Source: Solirubrobacterales bacterium (GTDB lineage: Bacteria; Actinomycetota; Thermoleophilia; Solirubrobacterales; Solirubrobacteraceae). From it: a stretch of DNA of 53,590 bases. Positions 8,848 to 18,436 of the stretch are shown piece by piece (position 1 is the first letter of the stretch; the number at the start of each line of letters is the position of its first letter). The position numbers were made by a program, and so were the translations under genes. The notes below the pieces were generated by a model. The model did no database searches. It was not told where the DNA came from and saw nothing but the letters and a program-made list of their open reading frames with translations. The stretch spans positions 1-53,590 of the forward strand of contig JAFASF010000255.1 of the NCBI GenBank assembly GCA_019244745.1, in the 5' to 3' direction.

Positions 8848-10500
8848 GTGAAGGACTTCTCATCGCTTCAGGGCGCGGGGGCACGGCTCGCCCGCCGCGT
8901 GGCCGACGAGGCCCGCGCCACGGCGCACGCCCGCCGCGCGGGCCTGCTCGTCCTCGATTCACCCGCCCGCACGATCGCCACGATGCGCGCGCTCGAGCGC
9001 CTCGGGCAGCTCGGTGGCGCTGTCGCGGTGGCCGCGATCCGTCACGGCGAGCGGGTCGGCCTGGTGGACGAGCGGGGAGCGCTGACGTTCGCGCAGTTGA
9101 ACGCGAGGTCCGATGCCTTTGCGTGCGCGCTGCGCGCCCGCGGCGTGCGCGAGGGCACGGGCGTGGGGATCCTCTGCCGGAACCACCGCGGCTTTCTCGA
9201 CGCGACGTTCGGCGCCGCGAGGGTGGGAGCGCGGGTCCTGTACCTGAACACCGACTTCGCGGGTCCCCAGTTGCGCGACGTGTGCGAGCGGGAAGGGGTG
9301 GCGCTCCTGATTCACGACGAGGAGTACTCGGAGCTCGTAGGCGGTTTCGAGCCGCGGCACGGACGGCTGATCGCCTGGACGGACGGGGAGACGGACGGTG
9401 ACACCGTCGAGCGGCTGCTTGCCGCACACGCCGGCCAGGTCCCGCCCGCCCCCAGGGAGCGCGCGTCGGTCGTGCTGCTGACGAGCGGTACGACCGGCAC
9501 GCCCAAAGGCGCGCCGCGGCACCAGGGGCACTCGCTCGTCCCGGTCGGCGCGCTCCTGTCAAAGGTGCCCTACCGTGCCGGCGAGTCGACCTACGTCGCC
9601 GCCCCCATGTTCCACGGCCTTGGGTTCACCCAGATGATCCTGGCGGTGATGCTCGGGTCTACGACGATCACCCGCCGGCGGTTCGCGGCCGAGAGCGTGC
9701 TCGAGGCGATCGCGCGTGAGCGTCCCACCGGTCTGGTCGTCGTGCCGGTGATGCTCCAGCGGATCGTGAGCGTGCTCGAGTCAGAGCCGGGGCGCTGCGA
9801 CACGGGCTCGCTGCGTATCGTGTTTTGCTCGGGGTCGCAGCTCGAGGCCGAGCTGGTCAGGCGCGCGCGCCGGGTACTGGGCGAGGTCCTTTACAACTTC
9901 TATGGCACCACGGAGGTGGCCTACGCGACGTTCGCCACCCCCGAGGACCTTCGCGATGCTCCCGGCTGCGCCGGCCGCGTTCCGTTCGGCGCCGTGGTCC
10001 GGCTCTACGACGAGGACGGGCGCGTGGTCGCCGGGCCCGGCCGGGTCGGCCGGATCTTCGTCGGCAACGGGTTTCAGTTCGACGGCTACACCGGCGGCGG
10101 CAGCAAGGAGGAGATCGGTGGCCTGATGAGCACCGGCGACGTCGGCCACTTCGACGCGCACGGGCGCCTGTTCATCGACGGCCGCGACGACGACATGATC
10201 GTGTCCGGTGGCGAGAACCTGTTTCCGGGCGAGGTCGAGGAGCTGTTGCTCACCCACCCCGCGGTCGAGGAGACCGCGGTCATCGGCGTCGAGGACGCGG
10301 AGTTCGGCGCGCGCCTGTCCGCGTTCGTGGTCGTCCGAGGTGGTGCGTCCTTGTCGGAGGAGGAGGTTCGGGAGTTCGTCCGGGAGAACCTGGCTCGCTA
10401 CAAGGTCCCCCGCGATGTCACCTTCCTTAGCGAGCTTCCACGCACCCCGACGGGGAATGTGCTCAAACGAGAGCTGCGGCAGCGGTACGCGGCGGCCTGA
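8848..10500 (+). CDS. AMP-binding acyl-CoA synthetase/ligase
   Basis: VLLTSGTTGTPKGAPRHQ, YNFYGTTEVAYAT, STGDVGHFDAHGRLFIDGRDDDMIVSGGENLFPGEVE, PRTPTGNVLKREL. Confidence 0.95.
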   Translation: MKDFSSLQGAGARLARRVADEARATAHARRAGLLVLDSPARTIATMRALERLGQLGGAVAVAAIRHGERVGLVDERGALTFAQLNARSDAFACALRARGVREGTGVGILCRNHRGFLDATFGAARVGARVLYLNTDFAGPQLRDVCEREGVALLIHDEEYSELVGGFEPRHGRLIAWTDGETDGDTVERLLAAHAGQVPPAPRERASVVLLTSGTTGTPKGAPRHQGHSLVPVGALLSKVPYRAGESTYVAAPMFHGLGFTQMILAVMLGSTTITRRRFAAESVLEAIARERPTGLVVVPVMLQRIVSVLESEPGRCDTGSLRIVFCSGSQLEAELVRRARRVLGEVLYNFYGTTEVAYATFATPEDLRDAPGCAGRVPFGAVVRLYDEDGRVVAGPGRVGRIFVGNGFQFDGYTGGGSKEEIGGLMSTGDVGHFDAHGRLFIDGRDDDMIVSGGENLFPGEVEELLLTHPAVEETAVIGVEDAEFGARLSAFVVVRGGASLSEEEVREFVRENLARYKVPRDVTFLSELPRTPTGNVLKRELRQRYAAA

Positions 10501-10541
10501 CGGGTCCGCTCCGGGCGCCTGAGCCGCTAAGGCTCGATGAG

Positions 10542-10606
10542 GCTCGGCGAGCCCCGCCTCCTGGCCTCCTCGAGTAGTTGGGAGGCCAGAGGCGGGGTGG
10601 CCGAGC
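10542..10606. terminator. Imperfect long terminator-like hairpin
   Basis: GCTCGGC..CCCCGCCTCCTGGCCTCC-loop-GGAGGCCAGAGGCGGGG..GCCGAGC nested arms downstream of the acyl-CoA ligase. Confidence 0.55.
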
Positions 10607-10675
10607 TGTCAGAATGGTTTCAAGGTTGTGGCCTAACGTAAGTGGCGCAAGTCACGGAGAAAGGCCCTGGATGTC

Positions 10676-11911
10676 ATGAAGTTCCTGCGCACCACCTCTA
10701 CCCGCCGTCTGCTGGCGCTCGTCGCCGGCGTGGTCGTAGCCATCGGCGGGGGAACAGCAATCGCCGTGGCCGCCGCCGGCGGAGGTCCCACCCCACCACC
10801 CAAGTCGCTCGCGAGCGCGCTGCATCAGGCGGCCACCGCGCCGGCGATCCAGGGAATCTCGGGGCGGGTGAGCTTCGCCAACCACCTGATCGCGTCATCG
10901 AACATCCAGGGCTCCGATCCGATCCTGACCGGCGCGTCCGGCCGGTTCTGGATCTCGTCCGAGGGTCGGCTGCGCATCGAGCTTCAGTCGGACAACGGCG
11001 ATGCGCAGGTGGTCGTGAACAACGGGGCGTTCTGGGTCTACGACCCCTCGTCGAACACGGCTTACGAGGGCAACCTGCCGGCGGACACGTCGTCGACCAA
11101 GGCGGATAAGAAGCAGGCTCACGACGGGATCCCGTCGATCGCGACGATCCAGTCCTGGCTGAGCCGCCTCGCTCAGCACGCGAACCTCTCGGGTGCGATT
11201 CCCGGCGATGTGGCCGGCCAGCCCGCCTACACGGTCCGGGTTTCGCCGCAGCACAGCGGCGGGCTCCTCGGGAACATCCAGCTCGCGTGGGACGCGGTTC
11301 GCGGGGTGCCGCTGCGGTTTGCCGTGTACGCCCGGGGCGACAACAGCCCCGTTCTCGAGCTCAAGGTCACCGACATCTCCTACGGCCCAGTGCCCCCCTC
11401 GGACTTCGCGACGGAGCCCCCGGCCGGCACCAAGATCGTCAAGGTGAACACGCTCGCCGGCGCGTCGGGGCAAGCGTCGGCGGCCGACCGCGCCGCCGAG
11501 AAGCGCGGCAAGGGCAAGGTCCACCAGGACGTCACCGGCGTGGCCGCGGTTGCGCGGCACCTCCCGTTCTCGCTCGTCGCTCCCCGTTCGCTCGTCGGGC
11601 TCCCCCGGCAGTCGGTCTCGCTGCTCGATTGGGGCGGACATCCCGCGGCCCTCGTGACCTACGGCCAGGGCCTCGGCGGGATCGCCGTGATCGAGCAATC
11701 GCCCGGCTCCGGGGCTAACAGCGCGGGCCAGAGTCAGTCGGCCGATCATCGCGGGTTGAGCCTCCCGACCGTATCGATCAACGGCGCGACCGGACAGGAG
11801 CTCGACACCGCCCTCGGGACCGTCGTCCGGTTTACGCGGGGCGGGGTCGCCTACACGGTGATCGGCTCGGTCCCGGCCGCGGCCGCGGACGCCGCCGCTC
11901 GGGCGCTATGA
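10676..11911 (+). CDS. Secreted/anchored LolA-like (outer membrane lipoprotein-sorting-like) protein
   Basis: N-terminal TM/signal region then GRFWISSEGRLRIELQSDNGDAQVVVNNGAFWVYDPSSNTAY. Confidence 0.65.
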   Translation: MKFLRTTSTRRLLALVAGVVVAIGGGTAIAVAAAGGGPTPPPKSLASALHQAATAPAIQGISGRVSFANHLIASSNIQGSDPILTGASGRFWISSEGRLRIELQSDNGDAQVVVNNGAFWVYDPSSNTAYEGNLPADTSSTKADKKQAHDGIPSIATIQSWLSRLAQHANLSGAIPGDVAGQPAYTVRVSPQHSGGLLGNIQLAWDAVRGVPLRFAVYARGDNSPVLELKVTDISYGPVPPSDFATEPPAGTKIVKVNTLAGASGQASAADRAAEKRGKGKVHQDVTGVAAVARHLPFSLVAPRSLVGLPRQSVSLLDWGGHPAALVTYGQGLGGIAVIEQSPGSGANSAGQSQSADHRGLSLPTVSINGATGQELDTALGTVVRFTRGGVAYTVIGSVPAAAADAAARAL

Positions 11912-11948
11912 CGAAGAGAACGCCGGCGCTCCCTCGGAGGCTGAGCGC

Positions 11949-11966
11949 GTGAGCGTTAGCCCGTGA
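11949..11966 (+). other. 5-codon mini-ORF (GTG AGC GTT AGC CCG TGA) echoing the start of the next gene
   Basis: MSVSP* overlaps the GTG start of the ABC ATPase (MSVSPAES...) at GTGA. Confidence 0.35.
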
Positions 11967-12958
11967 GCGTGAGCCCGGCGGAATCCCCGCCACCGGTCGA
12001 GGTCCGTGGCCTCGTCAAGCGATACGGAGACCTGACCGCCGTCGCCGGTGTTGACATCACAGTCAACACCGGCGATGTATATGGCTACCTCGGTCCGAAC
12101 GGCGCCGGCAAGACGACGTCGCTGCGGATGATGCTCGGCCTGATCCGCCCCACGGCCGGGACCGTGCGGCTGTTCGGGCGGGACCCGATGCTGAGCGTCA
12201 AGGCGCTCGAGGGAGTGGCGGGGTTCGTGGAGGCGCCGACGTTCTATCCGTACATGAGCGGGCGCCGCAACCTCGAGCTCCTGGGCGCCTTCGACGGGCA
12301 CGGCGCGTCTGCGCGAATCGACGAGGCGCTCGAGATAGTCGAGCTCTCCGATCGCGCGCGCGACAAGGTAGGCGGCTACTCCCACGGTATGCGCCAACGG
12401 CTGGGGATCGCGGCCGCGCTGCTGCGCCGGCCCAACCTGATGCTGCTCGACGAACCCGCGACCGGCCTCGACCCTGCGGGCATGCGGGACATGCGGGTGC
12501 TGGTGCGACGCCTCGCCGACCAGGGCATCACGGTCATGCTCTCGAGCCACCTCCTGGCCGAGGTCGAGGAACTCTGTAACAAGGTGGCGATCATCCAGGC
12601 GGGGACGATCGTCTACGAGGGGGAGATCGCGGAGCTCAAGCGGGGCGGCGGGACCAGCTACAGGCTCGCCACGACCGACGACGAGCGAGCGCTCGCGGTT
12701 TGCTGCGCGCAGCCCAACATCGGCGATGTCCGCACCGACCACGGGCGGATCAGCTTCACCGCCGACGACGCCGCGGTCGCGGAGCTCTCACAGGCGCTCG
12801 TCGAGGCCGGCGCGCTGATCCGCGTGCTGACGCCGCAGACCATGACCCTCGAGGACCTGTTCTTCTCGCTCACCGAGGGGACCGACGGCGCACGCGGGGA
12901 GCGGTCGATCGCCGGGGAGCATCCGGAGTCGGCGGAACCGGCCGAGACGGCGCGATGA
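11963..12958 (+). CDS. ABC transporter ATP-binding protein
   Basis: Walker A GYLGPNGAGKTTSLRMML, signature YSHGMRQRLGIAAALLRRPNLMLLDEPATGLDP. Confidence 0.95.
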   Translation: MSVSPAESPPPVEVRGLVKRYGDLTAVAGVDITVNTGDVYGYLGPNGAGKTTSLRMMLGLIRPTAGTVRLFGRDPMLSVKALEGVAGFVEAPTFYPYMSGRRNLELLGAFDGHGASARIDEALEIVELSDRARDKVGGYSHGMRQRLGIAAALLRRPNLMLLDEPATGLDPAGMRDMRVLVRRLADQGITVMLSSHLLAEVEELCNKVAIIQAGTIVYEGEIAELKRGGGTSYRLATTDDERALAVCCAQPNIGDVRTDHGRISFTADDAAVAELSQALVEAGALIRVLTPQTMTLEDLFFSLTEGTDGARGERSIAGEHPESAEPAETAR

Positions 12959-13776
12959 ATCCCGGGGTCGGGACCGTCTACCGCTGGGAGCTCACCAAGC
13001 TCCGCTACCAGAAGCGCACCTATCTCGGGCTCGGCGCGGCGGCGATCGTGCCGATCATCTTCGTGGTCGCGATCCATTTCCGCCACAACCAGCGCGGCGG
13101 GGATTTCGCATTTGCCTCCTACCTGACGCGCAGCGGGTTGGCGGTTCCGCTCGTGATCATCCTGTTCGGAGCCGTGTGGATGTTCCCGCTGATCACCGCG
13201 CTTGTCGCGGGTGACATCTTCGCCTCCGAGGATCACAACGGCACGCTCAAGACGATCTTCACCCGGTCGCTGGAGCGCGGGCAGATCTTCGCCGGCAAGG
13301 CGCTCGCCGCCGCGACCTACGCGATCGCGGCGATCCTCCTCGACGGCACAGTGGCGGTGATCGCCGGCAGCATGCAGTCGGGCTTCAACTCATTGCAGAG
13401 CCTGTCGGGGACGATCGTCTCCGCGCCCAAGGCACTCGAGCTGGTGTACGTGAGTCTGCTCGTGTACCTGATTCCGATCGGGACCGTGGTCTGCATCGGA
13501 CTGCTGCTCTCCTCGATCACCCGCAACAGCGCCGCCGCGGTGGTTGGGACGCTGATGATCTCGCTGCTGTTTCAGCTCATCGGCATCCTCCCGGGACTCG
13601 GCGGGACGGTGCCCTACCTGCTGAGCACCCAGTTCAACGCCTGGCAAGGGCTCCTGCGGACGCCCATCGACTGGGCGCCGATCGTACGCGCGGCGTGGGT
13701 GTGCGCCATGTACGGCATCCCCTCGCTGGCCGCGGCATACCTGGTGTTCCTGCGCCGTGACGTCGCCGGCGGGTGA
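12955..13776 (+). CDS. ABC transporter permease (ABC-2 type)
   Basis: ATGA overlap with the ATPase gene; six or so TM segments; DIFASEDHNGTLKTIFTRSLERGQIFAGK. Confidence 0.88.
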   Translation: MNPGVGTVYRWELTKLRYQKRTYLGLGAAAIVPIIFVVAIHFRHNQRGGDFAFASYLTRSGLAVPLVIILFGAVWMFPLITALVAGDIFASEDHNGTLKTIFTRSLERGQIFAGKALAAATYAIAAILLDGTVAVIAGSMQSGFNSLQSLSGTIVSAPKALELVYVSLLVYLIPIGTVVCIGLLLSSITRNSAAAVVGTLMISLLFQLIGILPGLGGTVPYLLSTQFNAWQGLLRTPIDWAPIVRAAWVCAMYGIPSLAAAYLVFLRRDVAGG

Positions 13777-14449
13777 TCCCTCGTCGCTCCGCGGCCGGGT
13801 GTTGGTGGTCGACGACGATCCGCCGCTGAGACGGATGCTCGAGCGCACGCTCGCGGCTGAGGGATTCGAGGTCTCGGTCGCGGCCGACGGCGGCGCCGCC
13901 CTGGTGGCCGCCGAACGCTCGGCGCCGGACGTGATCGTGCTCGACGTCGCGATGCCCGTGCTCGACGGACTGGCGGTGTGCCGGCGCCTGCGCAGCAAGG
14001 GTCTGCCCACTCCGATCCTGATGCTCACCGCGCGCGACGCCGTTCCGGACCGCGTCGCGGGCCTCGACGCCGGCGCCGACGATTACCTGGTCAAGCCGTT
14101 CGCGGTCGCGGAGCTCGTCGCCCGCTTGCGGGCTCTGACCCGCCGCCACGGCGATCAGCAGTCACGGCCGCGGTTGTCGTATGCGGATCTTGTGCTCGAC
14201 GTCGAGGCTCGCAGGGCTACGCGGGGACCCCGGCCGATCGAGCTGACCGGGCGCGAGGTCGACCTGCTCGAGCTGCTGCTCCGCGAGGTGGGCCGCACGG
14301 TCAGCCGCGAGCGGGCGATCGACGAAATCTGGAATGGCGGAGCCGAAGCGAACGTCGTCGACCGCTACGTCACACGCCTGCGCCGCAAGCTAGGCGATCC
14401 TCCGCTCATCAGAACGGTGCGGGGGGCCGGCTTCGCGCTACGGGCCTGA
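13757..14449 (+). CDS. OmpR/PhoB-family response regulator
   Basis: VLVVDDDPPLRRMLERTL, VIVLDVAMPVLDGL, LVKPFAVAELVARLRAL, wHTH C-terminus (VDRYVTRLRRKLGDPPLIRTVRGAGFAL). Confidence 0.95.
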   Translation: MTSPAGDPSSLRGRVLVVDDDPPLRRMLERTLAAEGFEVSVAADGGAALVAAERSAPDVIVLDVAMPVLDGLAVCRRLRSKGLPTPILMLTARDAVPDRVAGLDAGADDYLVKPFAVAELVARLRALTRRHGDQQSRPRLSYADLVLDVEARRATRGPRPIELTGREVDLLELLLREVGRTVSRERAIDEIWNGGAEANVVDRYVTRLRRKLGDPPLIRTVRGAGFALRA

Positions 14450-14491
14450 TGGAGGGCACTGAGGCTGGGAGGTGCCGTCATAGCTGCCAGG

Positions 14492-15847
14492 TTGGTCCCA
14501 CGCACGCTTCGCGCTCGGCTCGTGCTCGCCGCCGCCGGGGCGATCATTGCCGCAGTCGCGCTGTTCGGCGCGGCTACGGTCGTGCTGGTTCGGGGAGAGC
14601 TCCGCACCTCGCTCGACACCGCGCTGCGCCAGCGCGCCGGCGACGTGGCCGAGCTGGCCGCCTCGGCGCCGGCGGTCCTCACGGATCCGGGCGCGCTCGA
14701 AAGCCCCGTCTCCGGGCGGCAGATAGCCGTGGAAGTGATCGACTCCCGGGGGAGGATCCTCGCCCGATCGCTGCTGCTCGGTTCGGTGCTGCTGCCACAG
14801 GATCGGCTGGCGGTCCAGGCCCGGGTTGCGGGGCGCGCCGGGTTTGAGGATCTGCGTATCGGCGGGCGCCCCTATCGCATGTTCGCGGCGCCGCTCGCCA
14901 GCGGGCTGAGCGGCGCCGCCGCGGGCGGTGCGGTGCTCGTCGCGTCCGATACGAGCGACATCACTCATACGATTGGCCGTCTCGGCGTGGTGATCACGCT
15001 CACCGGCGCGGCGGTCGCGATTCTGGCGGTGCTGGCCGCCGCGGCGCTCACCCGCCGGGGGCTGCTGCCGCTGCGGAGGCTCGCGGCCGCCGGAGCCGAG
15101 ATCGAGCGAACGGCCGACCCCGCGCGGCGTCTGCCGGAGACGAACGTGACGGACGAGATCGGGCAGCTGACCGGGGTGCTGAACCGGATGCTCGCTGCGC
15201 TCGAGCAATCCCGCGAAATCGAGCGGCGCTTCCTGGCCGACGCCTCGCACGAGCTCCGCACGCCCGTCACCGCGCTGGTCGGAAACGTCCAGTTCGCCCA
15301 ACGCCACGGCGCCGACCCCGAGGTGCTCGCCGAGATCAGCCACGACGCCGGGCGCCTCGCCCGACTCGTCGATGACCTGCTGGTGCTCGAGCGGGCCGGT
15401 GCCGCGGCCCAGGAGCCCGAGCCGGTCGATCTCGGACCGCTCGTCGAGCACGTGGTCCGCCTGCACGGCGAATCCGACGGCCGCGTGGTGCTGGGGGCGG
15501 TCGACTCGGTTCGCGTGAGCGGCGAGCGGGAGGCGCTCGCACGAGTGCTCGAGAACCTGGTCGAGAACGGGCTCGTGCACGGCCCGCCGGCGGGGCGCGT
15601 GACGGTTGCGGTGAGGCGCCGCGACGGTCGCGCGCTGGTGACGGTCAGCGATGAAGGCCCGGGGCCGGATGCGGCGCAGCGCGAGCGGCTTTTTGAGCGG
15701 TTCTGGCGCGCCCCCGAGGCGATGGAGCGCCCTGGTTCAGGCCTCGGCTTGTCGATCGCCTCGACGATCGTGGAGCGCCACGGTGGCCGGATCGCCGTCC
15801 ACGGATCGTCGTTCACGGTCGACCTGCCGCTGGTGGACGGCGGCTGA
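14492..15847 (+). CDS. Sensor histidine kinase (HAMP + HisKA + HATPase)
   Basis: FLADASHELRTPVTALVGN, RVLENLVENGLVHGPP, VSDEGPGPD, GSGLGLSIASTIVERHGGRI; start codon probably TTG. Confidence 0.93.
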   Translation: MVPRTLRARLVLAAAGAIIAAVALFGAATVVLVRGELRTSLDTALRQRAGDVAELAASAPAVLTDPGALESPVSGRQIAVEVIDSRGRILARSLLLGSVLLPQDRLAVQARVAGRAGFEDLRIGGRPYRMFAAPLASGLSGAAAGGAVLVASDTSDITHTIGRLGVVITLTGAAVAILAVLAAAALTRRGLLPLRRLAAAGAEIERTADPARRLPETNVTDEIGQLTGVLNRMLAALEQSREIERRFLADASHELRTPVTALVGNVQFAQRHGADPEVLAEISHDAGRLARLVDDLLVLERAGAAAQEPEPVDLGPLVEHVVRLHGESDGRVVLGAVDSVRVSGEREALARVLENLVENGLVHGPPAGRVTVAVRRRDGRALVTVSDEGPGPDAAQRERLFERFWRAPEAMERPGSGLGLSIASTIVERHGGRIAVHGSSFTVDLPLVDGG

Positions 15848-15865
15848 CTCGTGCGTTTCACAAAC

Positions 15866-15879
15866 ATAATTCTCATTCT
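15866..15879. promoter_or_regulatory. Possible Fur-like iron box half-site
   Basis: ATAATTCTCATTCT (reverse complement AGAATGAGAATTAT) in the intergenic gap before the ApbE/ferric-reductase operon. Confidence 0.25.
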
Positions 15880-15909
15880 GCTCTTAGCGAAGCCTGGTTC
15901 CCTTCCCTG

Positions 15910-16347
15910 GTGATGACACGTATCAGCGGTGTACACGGGCCGGTCGCGGGTCGAAGCGGCCCGTCGTTGGCGCAGGCCGAGCGCGATGCGGCGATCGAGC
16001 GCACCCGGCGCACCCGGCGGTGGGTGATCGCGGGGTCGGCGGCCCTCACGGCGGGACTCGCCGGGCTCGTCTCCGCCGTCGCCCCGGGGCGGTCGCTGGG
16101 CGCCGGTAGCCACGCCGCGCGCTCGGTGTCCTCATCGGCGTCCGCCGGGCCCGGGTCGGGGTCGACCGAGGCACGGATGCCGCCGCTGGCCAACCCCAGC
16201 TCGCTCGGACTACAAGGTCCCGTGCAGACGCCGCAGCCGGCGCCAAGCCCGTCGCCGGGTCCCTCGGGTCCATCCCAGTCCTCGCCCGGTCCGTCGCAGG
16301 CTTCTCCCTCCGCGAGCTCGCCGGCGCCGGTGTCCGGGGGCTCCTGA
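15910..16347 (+). CDS. Hypothetical single-TM protein with Pro/Ser-rich tail
   Basis: One hydrophobic segment (WVIAGSAALTAGLAGLVSAVAPG) and a low-complexity PSPSPGPSGPSQSSPGPSQ tail. Confidence 0.55.
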   Translation: MMTRISGVHGPVAGRSGPSLAQAERDAAIERTRRTRRWVIAGSAALTAGLAGLVSAVAPGRSLGAGSHAARSVSSSASAGPGSGSTEARMPPLANPSSLGLQGPVQTPQPAPSPSPGPSGPSQSSPGPSQASPSASSPAPVSGGS

Positions 16348-16367
16348 GACTAGTAGCCCTGGCGAAG

Positions 16368-17312
16368 ATGGCCATCTCTCAGCAGGAGACCGCGCGGTTC
16401 GATGCCCTTGGCAGCATCGCCACGGTCGCGGTGAGCGATTCTGGGCAGATCGGCGCGGCGGTTGACTCCGTACAGGAGACCGTCGCTGCCTTCGATCGGG
16501 CGTGCTCGCGGTTCCGCGAGGACTCCGAGCTCTCCGCGGTCAATGCTTCCGCCGGGATGGCCGTGCGTGTGAGCCCGCTGATGATCGAGGCGGTTGGCGC
16601 CGCGCTGCGGGCGGCGGGGCTCACCGACGGCGACGTCGATCCGACCGTGGGCCGGGCGCTGATCGCGCTCGGGTACGACCGCGACTTCGACTCCCTCCCC
16701 ACGGGGCCTCAGCCCAAGGCCCCCGTGGTCTCGTTTGCCTCGGTCCCGGGGTGGCGGACCGTCGAGCTCGACGCCGCTGCTGGCACGATCCGGGTCCCGC
16801 GCGGGGTGGCCCTCGACCTCGGCGCCACCGCGAAAGCCCTCTGCGCGGATCGGGCGGCGGCGGATGCCCATGCCGCCGCCGGCTGCGGCGTGCTCGTCTC
16901 GCTCGGCGGTGACATGGCCGTCGCCGGCGATGGACCGGCCGATGGATGGCGGGTGCGGGTAACCGACGACCACCGGTCCGACGTGGACGCGCCCGGGCAA
17001 TGGATCTCGATTCGCTCCGGTGGGCTTGCCACCTCGAGCACCGCCGTGCGGCGGTGGGAGACGGGGTCAGGCTCCATGCATCATCTCGTGGATCCCGGGA
17101 ACGGGCGGCCGGTCACGAGCGCCTGGCGCACGGTCAGCGTGACCGCGGCGTCGTGCCTGGACGCGAACATCGCGAGCACCGCCGCGATCGTTCGCGGCGA
17201 GCGCGCTGCGGAGTGGCTCGAGTCGCTGGGCCTCCCGAGCAGGCTGGTGGGCGTCGAGGGAGTGGCGCGCCACGTGGCGGGGTGGCCCACGGAAGGGGAC
17301 GAGCTCGCGTGA
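16368..17312 (+). CDS. apbE: FAD:protein FMN transferase (ApbE family)
   Basis: VALDLGATAKALCADRAA, GVLVSLGGDMAVAG, HHLVDPGNGRPVTSAWRTVSVTAASCLDANIASTAAIV. Confidence 0.9.
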   Translation: MAISQQETARFDALGSIATVAVSDSGQIGAAVDSVQETVAAFDRACSRFREDSELSAVNASAGMAVRVSPLMIEAVGAALRAAGLTDGDVDPTVGRALIALGYDRDFDSLPTGPQPKAPVVSFASVPGWRTVELDAAAGTIRVPRGVALDLGATAKALCADRAAADAHAAAGCGVLVSLGGDMAVAGDGPADGWRVRVTDDHRSDVDAPGQWISIRSGGLATSSTAVRRWETGSGSMHHLVDPGNGRPVTSAWRTVSVTAASCLDANIASTAAIVRGERAAEWLESLGLPSRLVGVEGVARHVAGWPTEGDELA

Positions 17313-18436
17313 CGGCGTTGGTGTTGGGCGCGGCGGGGCCGAGCGCGTACTGGTATCTGACCCGCGGCACGGGCGCCGTGTCACTCGTTCTGCTGACCGT
17401 GAGCGTGGTCCTGGGAGTGCTCGGCTCGCTGCGCTTCGCCGCCGCGCCGCGCTGGCCGCGGTTCGCGATCGACGCGCTCCACCGGGACGTGTCGCTGCTC
17501 GCGATCGCGTTTCTGGTCATTCACATCATCACCAGCGTGCTCGACAGCTTCGCCCCGATCAAGGTGACCGACGCGGTGATTCCGTTCGTTTCGAGCTATC
17601 GGCCCCTGTGGATGGGGCTCGGGGCCCTCTCGTTCGACCTGCTCGTCGCGCTCGTGCTCACGAGCCTGGTCCGCCGCCGGCTGGGCTACCGCGCCTGGCG
17701 CGCGATTCACTGGCTCGCCTACGCGAGCTGGCCAATCGCGGTACTGCACGGACTGGGGACCGGGAGCGATACCAAGGCGTGGTGGATGCTCGGGCTGACC
17801 GTGGTGTGCGTGCTCGCGGTCGTGTTCGCCGCGTGGGTTCGAATCGGCCGCGCCGACCCCAACTACGATCGCGTGCGCGCCCCAGCCTTGGCGCTGTCGG
17901 TGGCCGCGCCGATCGGGCTCGCGATCTTCACCCTGGCCGGCCCCCTGCAGGGCGGATGGGCGCGCCGCGCCGGCACTCCGGTGTCGCTCCTGGGCAGGGC
18001 ACCGGCGCCGTCAGCGCCGTCTTCGCCGGTCGGTGCGGTCGCCGCGCCGCACCGGGTCGTTGGCAAGCTCAACCGTCGGTTCTCCGCGCAGCTGGCCGGC
18101 ACCTTGACCCAGACGGCGGAGCCGGCGGGGGCGATCGTCGACATCGCGATGCGGGTGAGCGGTGGGTTGAGCGGGCACCTGCGGGTCAGGCTCGCCGGCG
18201 AGCCCACCGCCGGCGGGGGTTTGTCGATGACCGGAAGCCAGGTCGATCTCACCGCGGTCGGGGTGGCGTCGGCTTTCCAGGGGCGGATCGTCTCGCTGGC
18301 CGGACAGCAGTTCGTTGCCCGGGTGTCGGACGGCTCGGGATCGGTGCTCGACCTGAACGTCAATCTGAACATCGACGACGCCACCGGCAATGTGACCGGG
18401 ACCGTTGTCGGGCGTCCGCCCGGAGGTGGCGGATGA
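17309..18436 (+). CDS. Ferric-reductase-like transmembrane cytochrome with C-terminal extracytoplasmic domain
   Basis: GTGA overlap with apbE; paired heme-ligand-type His (LHRDVSLLAIAFLVIHI, IHWLAYASWPIAVLHG); ~110-aa non-TM C-terminal domain. Confidence 0.82.
   Translation: MTALVLGAAGPSAYWYLTRGTGAVSLVLLTVSVVLGVLGSLRFAAAPRWPRFAIDALHRDVSLLAIAFLVIHIITSVLDSFAPIKVTDAVIPFVSSYRPLWMGLGALSFDLLVALVLTSLVRRRLGYRAWRAIHWLAYASWPIAVLHGLGTGSDTKAWWMLGLTVVCVLAVVFAAWVRIGRADPNYDRVRAPALALSVAAPIGLAIFTLAGPLQGGWARRAGTPVSLLGRAPAPSAPSSPVGAVAAPHRVVGKLNRRFSAQLAGTLTQTAEPAGAIVDIAMRVSGGLSGHLRVRLAGEPTAGGGLSMTGSQVDLTAVGVASAFQGRIVSLAGQQFVARVSDGSGSVLDLNVNLNIDDATGNVTGTVVGRPPGGGG

Noticed and set aside
7919-9562. 5' extension of the methyltransferase ORF to 9562
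   Set aside because: Upstream part is antisense or out of frame to the amidotransferase and acyl-CoA ligase; a GTG at 7918 gives a normal start.
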